DNA of 64,000 nucleotides, taken from positions 1-64,000 of the forward strand of contig JAAEMS010000224.1 of assembly GCA_024225275.1 (NCBI GenBank), read 5' to 3'. Both the position numbers and the translations under genes were made by a program. The DNA comes from Actinomycetes bacterium. Its GTDB lineage: Bacteria > Actinomycetota > Acidimicrobiia > Acidimicrobiales > JAAEMS01. The notes beneath the pieces were generated by a model. The model did no database searches. It was not told the DNA's origin and saw only the letters and a list, made by a program, of their open reading frames with translations. Positions 44,477-52,984 of the stretch are shown here, piece after piece (the first letter of the stretch is position 1; each line of letters starts with the position of its first letter).

Positions 44477-45583
44477 ATGACAACAGACGAGGAGACTCCG
44501 GTCGATCCGTACGCGGACGAATCCGCGCCGGAGACGGCCGAGGTTCGCCCGGGCGAAGGGCTCGATTGGGTGCGCATCGAGGCCTACCTGCGGGCCGAGC
44601 TGCCGGCAGAGCTCAACCTGAACGGTCCGTTCGAAGTGCTCCAGTTCCCCAACGGTGCCGCCAACCTCACCTACATGATCCGCTTCGGCACCACCGAGCT
44701 CGTGCTCCGCCGCCCCCCCTTCGGCACCCTGGCGCCTGGCGCCCACGACATGAAGCGGGAGCACAAGGTGCTGTCCCGGCTGTGGGAGTTCTTCGACAAG
44801 GCACCGCGGGCCTACCTGTTCTGCGACGACCACGACATAGCCGGCTCCGATTTCTTCGTGATGCAGCGCCGGCAGGGCGAGGTGGTTCGGGGCATTATCC
44901 CCGAATCGATGCGCGACCTTCCCGACGTCGGCCGGCGGATGGGCCTGGCCCTGGTCGACGCCATTGGCGAATTCCACCTTCTCGACCCCGACGAGATCGG
45001 ATTGGGCGATCTGGGTCGGCCCGAGGGGTTCGTCGAACGCCAGGTCGGGGGCTGGAAGAAGCGGTGGGACCTGGTGGCCAACCCCCAGCACGACGCCCGC
45101 ATGACCGCCATCCACGCCCAACTCGAATCCTCGATGCCCGAAAGCCAGCGGGTTTCATTCGTGCACAATGACCTCAAGCTCGACAACTCCATGTTCGAGA
45201 CCGGCAACCCCGACAAGGTGGTTGCGTTCTTCGATTGGGACATGACGACCCTGGGCGACCCTCTCATCGATGCGGGCACCCTGCTCAACTACTGGCCCAA
45301 TCCCGATGACAGCGAAGAGGTCAGGCGGGCGAGCCACGACGGCATGACCCGCATGGGCCTCCCCACCCGCGCCGAGGTGGCCCAGCGCTACGGCGAGAAG
45401 ACCGACCTCGATGTGTCGGGCATCGGTTGGTACGAGGCTTTCGCCCAGTGGAAGACAGCTGTGGTCGTGCAGCAGCTCCACCACCGGTGGGTGGTGGGCG
45501 ACTCGACCGACGAGCGCATGGAGACGATCGCCGACCGGGTGCCCGCTCTCATGCTCGCGGCCGAGGGCTTGCTCGGGAGCTGA
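44477..45583 (+). CDS. APH/ACAD10-type phosphotransferase-family protein
   Basis: A 368-residue kinase-like-fold protein of the aminoglycoside phosphotransferase superfamily, in the clade related to ACAD10/ACAD11 kinase domains and placed beside acyl-CoA dehydrogenases. The catalytic loop FVHNDLKLDN (about 230-239; Asp base) and metal-binding FFDWDMTTLGDP (about 254-265) are intact. Human ACAD10/11 kinases phosphorylate 4-hydroxyacyl-CoAs, so a similar role is a reasonable guess; drug resistance is not. A TACGGT box lies 6 nt before the ATG. Confidence 0.85.
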   Translation: MTTDEETPVDPYADESAPETAEVRPGEGLDWVRIEAYLRAELPAELNLNGPFEVLQFPNGAANLTYMIRFGTTELVLRRPPFGTLAPGAHDMKREHKVLSRLWEFFDKAPRAYLFCDDHDIAGSDFFVMQRRQGEVVRGIIPESMRDLPDVGRRMGLALVDAIGEFHLLDPDEIGLGDLGRPEGFVERQVGGWKKRWDLVANPQHDARMTAIHAQLESSMPESQRVSFVHNDLKLDNSMFETGNPDKVVAFFDWDMTTLGDPLIDAGTLLNYWPNPDDSEEVRRASHDGMTRMGLPTRAEVAQRYGEKTDLDVSGIGWYEAFAQWKTAVVVQQLHHRWVVGDSTDERMETIADRVPALMLAAEGLLGS

Positions 45584-45712
45584 TCTTGATCCCGCCCGGA
45601 AGTGGGTGACCATCACCAGGCAACAGCACCGATGGTCGCTCTCACCCCGCTCGAGACGACACGGTGGGCCGGGGCCGATAGGTTCGGCGCCACGCCTGTC
45701 AGGGAGAAGACG

Positions 45713-46492
45713 ATGCCACGCCTGTCGAAGTTGAGTCGGTCGATCGAGGGGTCGGTGGCCCTGGTCACCGGGGCCGCCTCAGGCATGGGTAGGGCCACCG
45801 CCCACCTGTTCGCCGACGAGGGGGCACACGTGGCCGTGACCGACCTCGGCGCCGACCGGGTACAGGCGGTGGTCGATGAGATCACCGAGGCCGGCGGGTC
45901 GGCCCATGGCTGGGTCATGGACGTGGCCGACGCCGCCCAGGACCAGCAGGTGATCAGCGAGATCGTCGACCGCTGGGGTCGGTTCGACATCCTCGTGAAC
46001 AATGCGGGTATCAGCCGCTTTGCCCCCATCGATGCCGACGACTACGAGGACCACTGGGCCATCAGCCTCGACGTCCTGCTCACCGCCCACACCCGAACGA
46101 TCAGGGCCGCCCTTCCCCATCTCCGCCAAGCCCCCGACCCCCGCATCGTGAACATTGCCTCCACCGAGGGTTGGGGCGCCACCAAGTTCGGCAGCCCCTA
46201 CACGGCGGCCAAGCACGGCGTGATCGGCCTCACCAAGTCGCTGGCCGTCGAGCTCGGGCGCGAGGGAATCACCGTCAACTGCATCTGCCCAGGCCCGATC
46301 AACACCGGCATGACCAATGAGATCGACGACCAGGACAAGCTGATCTTCGCCAAGCGCCGCACGGCCGTGGGCCGCTACGCCGAGCCCGAGGAGGTCGCCC
46401 ACGGCACCCTCAACTTCTGCCTCCCGGCCTCCCGGTACATGACGGGTGCGGTGCTGCCCGTCGACGGTGGCCTGCTGATCAAGAACGCATGA
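45713..46492 (+). CDS. Short-chain dehydrogenase/reductase
   Basis: A 259-residue classical SDR: TGAASGMG (about 19-26), acidic residue in VTDLG (NAD), NNAG, NIASTEG and YTAAK (about 162-166). Start ATG 45713 with AGGGAGAAG 6 nt upstream. Its last codons overlap a 30-codon frame by ATGA, and that frame in turn overlaps a deleted LLM gene, so an operon once ran through here. Confidence 0.92.
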   Translation: MPRLSKLSRSIEGSVALVTGAASGMGRATAHLFADEGAHVAVTDLGADRVQAVVDEITEAGGSAHGWVMDVADAAQDQQVISEIVDRWGRFDILVNNAGISRFAPIDADDYEDHWAISLDVLLTAHTRTIRAALPHLRQAPDPRIVNIASTEGWGATKFGSPYTAAKHGVIGLTKSLAVELGREGITVNCICPGPINTGMTNEIDDQDKLIFAKRRTAVGRYAEPEEVAHGTLNFCLPASRYMTGAVLPVDGGLLIKNA

Positions 46493-46581
46493 CTGAGCTT
46501 CATCGGCTCAGGGGCAACGACATCCTCTACCGCGAAGGCATTGCCGCGGGCTCACTCACGACGGAAGCAAGTAGCGCATGA
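46489..46581 (+). CDS. Thirty-residue frame coupled to both neighbours
   Basis: ATG overlaps the SDR stop (ATGA) and its own stop overlaps the next ATG (ATGA). The peptide, starting MTELHRLRGNDILY, matches nothing I know and may be the surviving end of a deleted gene. The double coupling is the only evidence. Confidence 0.25.
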   Translation: MTELHRLRGNDILYREGIAAGSLTTEASSA

Positions 46582-46858
46582 AGCTCGGTTATGTCCTGCC
46601 CAACAACTGGGGCCTGGCCGATGTGGATGACGTGGTCGACCTGGCCGTCGAGGCCCGAAGCCAGCCCAGGACACCCTGCCCGTCTGGATCGGCGGGAGCG
46701 GTGGGCCGGCCCGCCGCCGAGCCGCCCGCTACGGCGCCGGTTGGCATCCGATGACCTCAATGGGCGGGCTGGCCAAACGGATGCCCCGCCTCGAGGAGGC
46801 CCTGGCCGACGTCCGGGCCGGTCTCGCCCACGTGGCCTCCCTGTTGGGGGCCGGCTGA
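46578..46858 (+). pseudogene. LLM-class oxidoreductase with large internal deletion
   Basis: It begins like an intact family member (MKLGYVLPNNWGLADVDDVV, then DLAVEAR) but at about 46660 jumps, in another frame, to the family C-terminus LPVWIGGSGGPARRRAARYG followed by AGWHP. Roughly 190 residues are missing. The final TGA overlaps the ATG of the next gene, so read-through coupling would still have worked before decay. The intact relatives are at 1-401 and 50858. Confidence 0.8.
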
Positions 46859-47334
46859 TGGATCGAACGGTGACCGGATTTCGAACCGACGGGGACGACG
46901 GCTGGGTGGCGATCCTCGACTGTCACCACGGGCGCCACGTCCGCCATCACCCGCCCTGGCCGGAGGGGCCGTGGGCCCAGACCGAAGAGGGCCGGCAGTC
47001 GATGCTCGGCACCGTCGTCGACTGCCCGAAGTGTGAGCGGATCGAGATGCCCGACGGTCTCGTACACGACCGGACCACGGCCGAGTGGAACGAAGACACG
47101 TTGCCCCGAGCCGTCCGGCGCGACCACAAGGTGGCCGGCGGTGTGTGGGGCCAGGCGCGGGTCATCGAGGGATCGATCCGATTCGGTTTCGCCGACGGCT
47201 TGGGTGGCGAGATCAGTGGCGACGGTGTGCTCGAAACGGGAGACAAGCAGCCCATCCCTCCCAATCGCCCCCACCATCTCGAGGTGATCGGCCCGGTGAG
47301 GGTGGTCGTCGACTTCTTCGTGATGACAAGTTGA
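46858..47334 (+). CDS. DUF3565-DUF1971 fusion protein
   Basis: A 158-residue protein with two modules. Residues 1-62 are DUF3565: TGFRTDGDDGWVAILDC, HGRHVRHHPPW and CPKCER, a small His/Cys-rich likely metal-binding domain. Residues 63-158 are the cupin-like DUF1971 domain (VHDRTTAEWNEDTLP through HHLEVIGPV), otherwise seen in tellurite-resistance TehB-associated proteins. The start ATG overlaps the stop of the decayed LLM gene. Role unknown; metalloid or metal handling is a guess. Confidence 0.8.
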   Translation: MDRTVTGFRTDGDDGWVAILDCHHGRHVRHHPPWPEGPWAQTEEGRQSMLGTVVDCPKCERIEMPDGLVHDRTTAEWNEDTLPRAVRRDHKVAGGVWGQARVIEGSIRFGFADGLGGEISGDGVLETGDKQPIPPNRPHHLEVIGPVRVVVDFFVMTS

Positions 47335-47407
47335 TGGCCCCCGGCCACCGCGCTTCGCCGGTCCCGTCCGGGGAGCAGCTTGCGCGACCCTTGTTCTGAT
47401 CATCGGT

Positions 47408-47950
47408 GTGGTTCTCGTCCGGCCGGGCGGCAAGGACTGGATAGCCGGCGCATTCTTCGGAGCAGGGCTGCTCGCCGGCCTTGTCGTCGTGGCCGACCTC
47501 CGACGACGGAGCGATCTTGCTCCTCCAGGTCAGGAGGCCTTGTTGGCCACTGGTTGGCCACCGGACCGAAACGTGGACGTCCGCCGCCCGCTCAAGGCGA
47601 TGAAGCGGGCCGGCCACCCAGCCAGCCCGGCCATCGAAACCTTCCTGGCCGGGTTCGACGGGCTGGATGCCCTCTACGAGAGCACCGACGGGACCGTCGA
47701 CGAGTTCCGGACAGACGCCAACCGGATGCTGACCGGGCACCCCTCGGTCGAGATCATGAACTGGGCAGTGGCCTACGGCCGCCAGATCGGTGAGAGCCTC
47801 GTCCCCGTCGGCTACGCCCACCACGAGACGGTCATGCTCCTCCTGCCCGCTGACGGGCGCGTGTCCGCCGGCAGCAAGGACGGCGCCACCCCGTTGGCCG
47901 CGAACTCTCAAGACCTGCCGTCCCGACTGTTGGCTGGCGCGGCCATCTGA
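47408..47950 (+). CDS. SUKH-3-like immunity-type protein with N-terminal membrane anchor
   Basis: A 180-residue protein starting at GTG 47408. A hydrophobic segment at about 10-28 (WIAGAFFGAGLLAGLVVVA) precedes a SUKH-3-type domain: LLATGWPPDRNVD (about 46-58), FLAGFDGLDALY, and VPVGYAHHETVMLLLPADGRV near the end. SUKH proteins neutralise polymorphic toxins or contact-dependent nucleases. No toxin gene is adjacent, so this is an orphan; the membrane anchor is unusual for the family. Confidence 0.65.
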   Translation: MVLVRPGGKDWIAGAFFGAGLLAGLVVVADLRRRSDLAPPGQEALLATGWPPDRNVDVRRPLKAMKRAGHPASPAIETFLAGFDGLDALYESTDGTVDEFRTDANRMLTGHPSVEIMNWAVAYGRQIGESLVPVGYAHHETVMLLLPADGRVSAGSKDGATPLAANSQDLPSRLLAGAAI

Positions 47951-47967
47951 CGGCCGTGAGGTCCGAC

Positions 47968-48699
47968 CTAGGCGGACATGCCGCCGTCGATGATGAATTC
48001 GCCGGCGGTGCAGTAGGAGCTGGCGTCAGAGGCCAGCCAGGTCACCAGCTCGGCCACGGCGTCGGGGCCGGTCTCACGACCCAGGGGAATCAGAGCCTGG
48101 ACCCGGGCACGGTTGGCGTCGTCGTAGTGGTCGAGCATCGGCGTGTCGATGATGCCGGGGTGCACCGAATTGACCCGGATGTCATGAGGCGCCAGCTCGA
48201 CGGCCGCAGAGCGACTCATGCCCCGCACGGCCCACTTGCTGGCCGCGTAGGCAAACTGGGAGCCCACACCGCGTAGACCGGCGACCGACGAGATGTTCAC
48301 GATCGAGCCCGAACCCTGCGCCTTCATCACGTCGGCCACCGCCTTCATACCCAGGAACACCCCGGTCGAGTTGACCCCCATCACCGACTCGAAATCGTCG
48401 AGCGATGTCTCCGTCATGGGAAGGATCTTGAGGATCCCCGCGTTGTTCACCAGCACGTCGAGGCGACCCCACCGCTCCACGGCCGCCCCGACCGTCGCGG
48501 CCCAACCGGCCTCGTCGGTGACGTCCTGATGCCGGTAGACGACGGCCTCGCCCAGCTCGGCGGCCAGAGCCTGGCCCTCACCATCGAGGACGTCGGTGAT
48601 CATCAGCTCGGCCCCCTCGGCCACGAACTGGCGGGCCTCGGTGGCCCCCTGGCCTCGGGCTCCACCGGTGATCAACGCAACCTTGTTCTGAAGACGCAT
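47968..48699 (-). CDS. Short-chain dehydrogenase/reductase
   Basis: A 243-residue classical SDR of the FabG/hydroxysteroid-dehydrogenase type: TGGARGQG (about 11-18), acidic ITDVLDG (NAD), NNAG (about 85-88), NISSVAG and YAASK (about 148-152), and the CTAGEFIIDGG end typical of the 20-beta-HSD-like group. Start ATG 48699; divergent from the aldolase gene with 42 bp between the starts. Confidence 0.92.
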   Translation of the reverse strand: MRLQNKVALITGGARGQGATEARQFVAEGAELMITDVLDGEGQALAAELGEAVVYRHQDVTDEAGWAATVGAAVERWGRLDVLVNNAGILKILPMTETSLDDFESVMGVNSTGVFLGMKAVADVMKAQGSGSIVNISSVAGLRGVGSQFAYAASKWAVRGMSRSAAVELAPHDIRVNSVHPGIIDTPMLDHYDDANRARVQALIPLGRETGPDAVAELVTWLASDASSYCTAGEFIIDGGMSA

Positions 48700-48728
48700 G
48701 GATAGAGCTTGCCCCACGGCACGCCGCC

Positions 48729-48741
48729 TACGCTGAAGGCC
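48729..48741 (+). promoter_or_regulatory. Leaderless-type promoter box, aldolase 48742
   Basis: TACGCT (48729-48734), 7 nt, GTG. Confidence 0.5.
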
Positions 48742-49407
48742 GTGGATCTCGAACAGGCCCGGGCCGCCCTCATCGACGCCGGTCGTCAGCTGAGCGACTG
48801 GGAGCTGGTCATCGCCAGTTCGGGGAACCTGTCGATGAAGGTCGGCGACCATGTCCTGGTGAGCGGCAGCGGCACCCACCTCGACCGGCTCGAACCGGGG
48901 GACCTCGTCCTCATCGACGTCGACGGCCGGACCGTGGACGGCACCGCTCAGCCCACATCCGAGACCCCCCTCCACCTCGCGGTGTACGCCGCCACCGATG
49001 CCGAGGCGATCGCTCACACCCACGCCACCGCGTCGGCCGCCATCTCGTGTGTCGATACCGAGCTTCCCGCCCTCCACTACATGTGCCTCCAGCTCGGCGG
49101 ACCCGTTCGGGTCGCCCCGTACGCCACCTACGGCACGCCGGAGTTGGCCAACTCGGTGGTGGCCGCCCTGGGCGCCGACCGATCGGGAGCGCTCATGGCC
49201 AACCATGGTTCGATCGCCTACGGCACGGGTCAGCCCCAGGCCGCCCTCGACCAGGCCTGTGAGCGACTCCGTATCCTCGAGTGGTTGTGCGAGCTGCACA
49301 TCCAAGCCCATCTGATCGGGACACCCCAGGTCCTGAGCACTGATCAGCTGGACGAAGTGAGTCGAACCACCGCCCGGATGCGAGCCGAGCGCCAGCAGAT
49401 GTCATGA
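48742..49407 (+). CDS. Class II aldolase/adducin-family protein (fuculose-phosphate-aldolase-like)
   Basis: A 221-residue zinc aldolase of the AraD/FucA family. SSGNLS (about 26-31), SETPLHL (about 73-79; catalytic Glu) and the zinc ligands in HTHATAS (about 92-98), plus the distal His in NHGSIAYG (about 154-161), are present. It would cleave a sugar 1-phosphate into glycolaldehyde or lactaldehyde and DHAP. A TACGCT box lies 7 nt before GTG 48742. The sugar-kinase gene overlaps its stop by 4 bp, so kinase and aldolase form one short pathway. Confidence 0.88.
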   Translation: MDLEQARAALIDAGRQLSDWELVIASSGNLSMKVGDHVLVSGSGTHLDRLEPGDLVLIDVDGRTVDGTAQPTSETPLHLAVYAATDAEAIAHTHATASAAISCVDTELPALHYMCLQLGGPVRVAPYATYGTPELANSVVAALGADRSGALMANHGSIAYGTGQPQAALDQACERLRILEWLCELHIQAHLIGTPQVLSTDQLDEVSRTTARMRAERQQMS

Positions 49408-50336
49408 CCGGGCCCGTCGTCTGCCTCGGCCCCTACATCGTTGACGTCCTGGCCCGGCCCGTCACCGAGATCCCCGACGGCCAGGGCGGCGCCCGCGTCG
49501 AGGAGATCCGCATCACCGCCGCGGGGACCGGTGGTGGCACTGGGGTCGATCTCGCCCAGCTCGAGGTACCGGTGACGGCGCTCGGCCTGATCGGTGACGA
49601 CGAGTTGGCTGACCTTCTGACGATGCTCCTCGAACGTCACGGGGTGAACACCGAGGGGCTCCGGCGAGCTGACTCGACCCAGACCTCGGCCACCGTCCTG
49701 CCGATTCGCCCCAACGGAGAACGCCCCGCCCTCCACTGCCCCGGCGCCTACCCCGCCCTGCGCCTCGATGCCGATCACCGCCGCCTGATCGAAACGGCCG
49801 GCCATCTCCACATCGGTGCCCCCGAACGGTTCCACGACAGCCGGGTGCCTCAGGAGGCGGCCACGATCGCTCGGCGGGCCGGAGTTCCGGTGAGCCTCGA
49901 CCTCCTGTCGGGCGATCCGGCCGACGCCATCGACCAGATCCGATCCCTGCTCCCGCTGATCGACCTCTTCTGTCCCAACGACGACCAGATCCGGGCCCTC
50001 TACGGCACCGAAGACGTCGCCCCTGCCGCAAGGCTCGCCCACGCCGACGGAGCGGCAACGGTCGTCGCGTCGACCGGTCCTGATGGGGCCGTCGTGGTGG
50101 ACGGCAGTGGCACCCGCGTCGTACCCGCCTTCGCAACCGAGGTCGTCGACACCACCGGCTGTGGCGACTCCGTCTCGGCCGGGCTCATCGACGGCCTGCG
50201 CCGCGGCCACAGCATCGACGATGCCACCCGGCGAGCCATGGCCTGCGCCGCGCTCGTGTGCGAGAGGCTGGGATCCGACGCCGGCCTGACTCCAGCCCGG
50301 GTCGACTCTGTCCTCCTCAACCGCCCCTCCGCCTGA
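49404..50336 (+). CDS. PfkB-family carbohydrate kinase
   Basis: A 310-residue ribokinase-fold kinase. The N-terminal substrate-binding GTGGGTGVDLAQL (about 41-53) and C-terminal signature DTTGCGDSVSAG (about 249-260; Asp base and anion hole) are complete. Its ATG overlaps the aldolase stop (ATGA). It probably phosphorylates the sugar that the aldolase then splits; which sugar is not shown. Confidence 0.9.
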   Translation: MTGPVVCLGPYIVDVLARPVTEIPDGQGGARVEEIRITAAGTGGGTGVDLAQLEVPVTALGLIGDDELADLLTMLLERHGVNTEGLRRADSTQTSATVLPIRPNGERPALHCPGAYPALRLDADHRRLIETAGHLHIGAPERFHDSRVPQEAATIARRAGVPVSLDLLSGDPADAIDQIRSLLPLIDLFCPNDDQIRALYGTEDVAPAARLAHADGAATVVASTGPDGAVVVDGSGTRVVPAFATEVVDTTGCGDSVSAGLIDGLRRGHSIDDATRRAMACAALVCERLGSDAGLTPARVDSVLLNRPSA

Positions 50337-50347
50337 AACCAGGGGTA

Positions 50348-50363
50348 TGAGTCGGCCGACTCA
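50348..50363. promoter_or_regulatory. Perfect 16-bp palindrome upstream of the J-domain gene
   Basis: TGAGTCGGCCGACTCA is a perfect palindrome 66 bp before GTG 50430 and 11 bp after the kinase stop. It could be an operator for a dimeric repressor or a short terminator stem; without a loop, an operator is likelier. Confidence 0.45.
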
Positions 50364-50429
50364 ATTCGGTCACTTCTGGGCATTCGGCCTCATGCGGACC
50401 AGAGCGTGTGACCGCTATCACTGGAGGCT

Positions 50430-50834
50430 GTGGTAGCTCACAGCCTTCTGGCCGAGACCGCAATGGGACGGTTCGGCGAACGGACAGTTTCGGACGGTCG
50501 CGAGCTGGCCATGCGTCGAGCCCGGGCGGCGAGCGGCAAGGGCGCCGCCGCCGACCCGGTGTTCGCGCCGTCCGAACCGACTACGGAATTCGAACGCGAG
50601 TTCTCCACCGACTCCCTCTTCACCTGGGGCAAGGCCGAAGTAGGAGTCATCGATCCTCTCGATGAGGCCTACGTGCTGCTCGGCGTCGACCGCCACACGC
50701 CGTGGACTGAGATCACTGCGATCTACAAGCAGCTGGCGCGCGAACATCACCCCGACCTGGGCGGCAACACCGCCTTCATGGCCCGGGTCACCGAAGCCCA
50801 CGCCCTCATCCGCTTCGCCCACGGTGAGCACTGA
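50430..50834 (+). CDS. Small protein with C-terminal J-domain
   Basis: A 134-residue protein whose last 60 residues form a J-domain (YVLLGVDRHTPWTEI, then HPD at 107-109 and a short fourth helix). The N-terminal 70 residues are basic and then acidic, without a known fold; there is no zinc-finger or client-binding region. It would stimulate DnaK for a special client. GTG 50430 fits a TATCACT box just upstream; ATG 50463 is the alternative start. Confidence 0.8.
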   Translation: MVAHSLLAETAMGRFGERTVSDGRELAMRRARAASGKGAAADPVFAPSEPTTEFEREFSTDSLFTWGKAEVGVIDPLDEAYVLLGVDRHTPWTEITAIYKQLAREHHPDLGGNTAFMARVTEAHALIRFAHGEH

Positions 50835-50844
50835 CTCACAGCGC

Positions 50845-50857
50845 TAGGTTCCCGAGG
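50845..50857 (+). promoter_or_regulatory. Leaderless-type promoter box, LLM gene 50858
   Basis: TAGGTT (50845-50850), 7 nt, ATG. The 7 nt end in GAGG, too close to the ATG to act as a normal Shine-Dalgarno. Confidence 0.5.
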
Positions 50858-51679
50858 ATGCGCATCGGGATCATCTCACCCACCGTCGAAACCGATGGGT
50901 CACCCCTGCAATCGGGCAGCATCGCCGACGGGGCCCGACGCATCGAGACAGCCGGCTTCGACTCGTTGTGGGTCTTCGACGCGGTGGCCCGCGGGTTCAT
51001 GCTGGCCGATCCTCTGATCGCGGTGGCGGTGGCCGCCACCGCCACCGAGCGACTCGAGGTCGGCACGTGCATTCTCCAGGTTCCGTTGCGGCACCCGGTT
51101 GAACTGGCTCACCGGATATTGACCACCCAGCTCGTCTGCGGCGGGAGATTCAGCCTCGGAGTCGGGGCCGGGAGCACCAAGACCGACTTCGATGCCATCG
51201 GGCTGGACTACAACGAGCGTCTCACAGAGTTCGAAACCGCCCTGCCCATCATGCGCACCCTCTGGGACGGAGAAGATGTCGACGGGGCTCGACTCGACCC
51301 GTGGCCCGACGTCCTGGGCGGTCCACCGGTCCTCATCGGCAGCTGGGGCGGGCGACGGTGGATCGACCGAGCTGCCACCCAGTTCGACGGCTGGATCGCA
51401 TCAGCGGCCAAGACGAACCCCTCTACCCTCGCGACCGGAATCGAGCGCTACCGGGCAGCCGGCGGGCAGCGCTCCCTGGTCACCAACATCGTCGTCGACC
51501 TCTCCGCCGAGACGTCGCCGCTCGCCGATGACGGACCGTTCGACCTTCGTTGCCAGCCCGACGAGGCCGCCCGCCGACTGGCCCGCCTCGCCGAGCTGGG
51601 TTTCGACGACGCGATCCTGTTCCCCTCCGACACGTCAGAGGGCAACCTGGCTGCGGTGGCCGCCCTTCGACCCGGCTGA
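50858..51679 (+). CDS. LLM-class F420-dependent oxidoreductase
   Basis: A 273-residue TIM-barrel oxidoreductase: RIGIISPTVE at strand 1, FDSLWVFDA, TCILQVPLRHPVELAH, then GRFSLGVGAGS (about 100-110) and PPVLIGSWGG. It is shorter than the common 330-residue members, lacking part of the insertion. A TAGGTT box lies 7 nt before the ATG. An acyl-CoA dehydrogenase gene follows 46 bp downstream. Cofactor F420 is likely, substrate unknown. Confidence 0.88.
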   Translation: MRIGIISPTVETDGSPLQSGSIADGARRIETAGFDSLWVFDAVARGFMLADPLIAVAVAATATERLEVGTCILQVPLRHPVELAHRILTTQLVCGGRFSLGVGAGSTKTDFDAIGLDYNERLTEFETALPIMRTLWDGEDVDGARLDPWPDVLGGPPVLIGSWGGRRWIDRAATQFDGWIASAAKTNPSTLATGIERYRAAGGQRSLVTNIVVDLSAETSPLADDGPFDLRCQPDEAARRLARLAELGFDDAILFPSDTSEGNLAAVAALRPG

Positions 51680-51725
51680 GCAGACGATCTACCATCGCCC
51701 TCGCCACCCAAACGAGGGGACACCG

Positions 51726-52970
51726 ATGGCTGCGATCGACACCGACACATTGCCCGCCGACGAGGCGGAGGCCTTCCGAGCCCGTTGCCGGGCCTTCCTC
51801 GACGACAATGTCGACACCCCCGACAACTCAGCCGGCTCCGAACCGCCCGACGACCCCGACGGCTCCGTCGGTGTGGCCGAGGGCAAGGCCTTCCAAGCCA
51901 AGCTGGCCGACGCCGGGCTGGCTGGCATGATCCACCCCAAGGAGTACGGCGGCGCCGGGCTGACTGCGGCCCACGAGAAGATCTGGCGCGAGGAGGCGGC
52001 CAAGTCCCCGCCGCCCACCGCCCAGCTCACGATCAGCCACGGCATGTGCATGCCGATGCTCTCCGAGTACGGCACCGACGAGCAGAAGGCCCGGTTCCTG
52101 GCCGACAACATCTCGGCCAAGACCCTGTGGTGCCAGATGTTCTCCGAGCCGGGGGCAGGTTCCGATGTGGCCAGTCTCCAGACCCGGGCCGTGCTCGACG
52201 GCGACGAGTGGACCCTCAACGGCCAGAAGGTGTGGACCACCCTGGCCCACCTCTGCGACTACGGCGTCATCATCGCCCGCACCGATCCCAGCGCCCCCAA
52301 ACACCGGGGCATCAGCATGTTCATCGTGGACATGAACGCACCCGGCGTGGAGATCCGCCGCATCCGGCAGATCGATGGCGGCGCCCGGTTCAACGAGATC
52401 TTCTTCACCGATGTCCGCATCCCGAAGAGCTGGCAGCTCGGTCCCCTCAACGAGGGCTGGCGGCTGGCCACCGCGATGCTCATGTACGAGCGGGTCGCCA
52501 TCGGCACCGGCCAGACCAGCGGCATCCGCACCCCCCGCTACGACACCTGCGTGGCCGAGGCCCAGCGGCGGGGCTCGCACACCGACCCCACCATTCGTCA
52601 GGGCCTGATGGATCTCTACACCCGCGAGGTCTGCATGAGCCTGGTGGCCATGCGCACCCGGGCCGAGCTCCAAGCGGGACGCACCCCCGGGCCGGGGGGT
52701 TCACTCGGCAAGCTGGCCGGCGCCATGGCGGCCCGGTGCTACCGCGACCTCTCGATGCGGATCGTCGGGGCCGACGGTCAGGCGTGGGCCGCAGAGGGCG
52801 GCGAGGAATGGGCCATGAACGCCATCGGCACTCTGTCGTCGGGCATCGCCGGTGGGACCAACGAGATCCAGCGCAACATCATCGGCGACCGGGTGTTGGG
52901 TCTGCCGCGCGAGCCGTCGGTCGACAAGGACACCCCGTTCAACGACCTCAAGGTCGGCACCCAACCCTGA
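51726..52970 (+). CDS. Acyl-CoA dehydrogenase
   Basis: A 414-residue acyl-CoA dehydrogenase with WCQMFSEPGAGSDVA (about 137-151; FAD and substrate contacts), GQKVWTT and the C-terminal GGTNEIQRNIIGDRVLG (about 377-393), including the glutamate region used as catalytic base in many family members. It resembles the enzyme at 59082 closely in these blocks; the two are paralogues. Start ATG 51726 with AGGGGACA 5 nt upstream. Convergent with the dioxygenase gene. Confidence 0.92.
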   Translation: MAAIDTDTLPADEAEAFRARCRAFLDDNVDTPDNSAGSEPPDDPDGSVGVAEGKAFQAKLADAGLAGMIHPKEYGGAGLTAAHEKIWREEAAKSPPPTAQLTISHGMCMPMLSEYGTDEQKARFLADNISAKTLWCQMFSEPGAGSDVASLQTRAVLDGDEWTLNGQKVWTTLAHLCDYGVIIARTDPSAPKHRGISMFIVDMNAPGVEIRRIRQIDGGARFNEIFFTDVRIPKSWQLGPLNEGWRLATAMLMYERVAIGTGQTSGIRTPRYDTCVAEAQRRGSHTDPTIRQGLMDLYTREVCMSLVAMRTRAELQAGRTPGPGGSLGKLAGAMAARCYRDLSMRIVGADGQAWAAEGGEEWAMNAIGTLSSGIAGGTNEIQRNIIGDRVLGLPREPSVDKDTPFNDLKVGTQP

Positions 52971-52984
52971 ACGGGTAGCCAGCG

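Noticed and set aside
44477-45583. Aminoglycoside-resistance gene
   Set aside because: The sequence belongs to the acyl-CoA-dehydrogenase-linked branch of the APH superfamily and sits among fatty-acid-type genes.
46578-46858. A genuine short LLM-like protein
   Set aside because: Only the first strand and the last 60 residues of the barrel remain, in different frames; it cannot fold as a TIM barrel.
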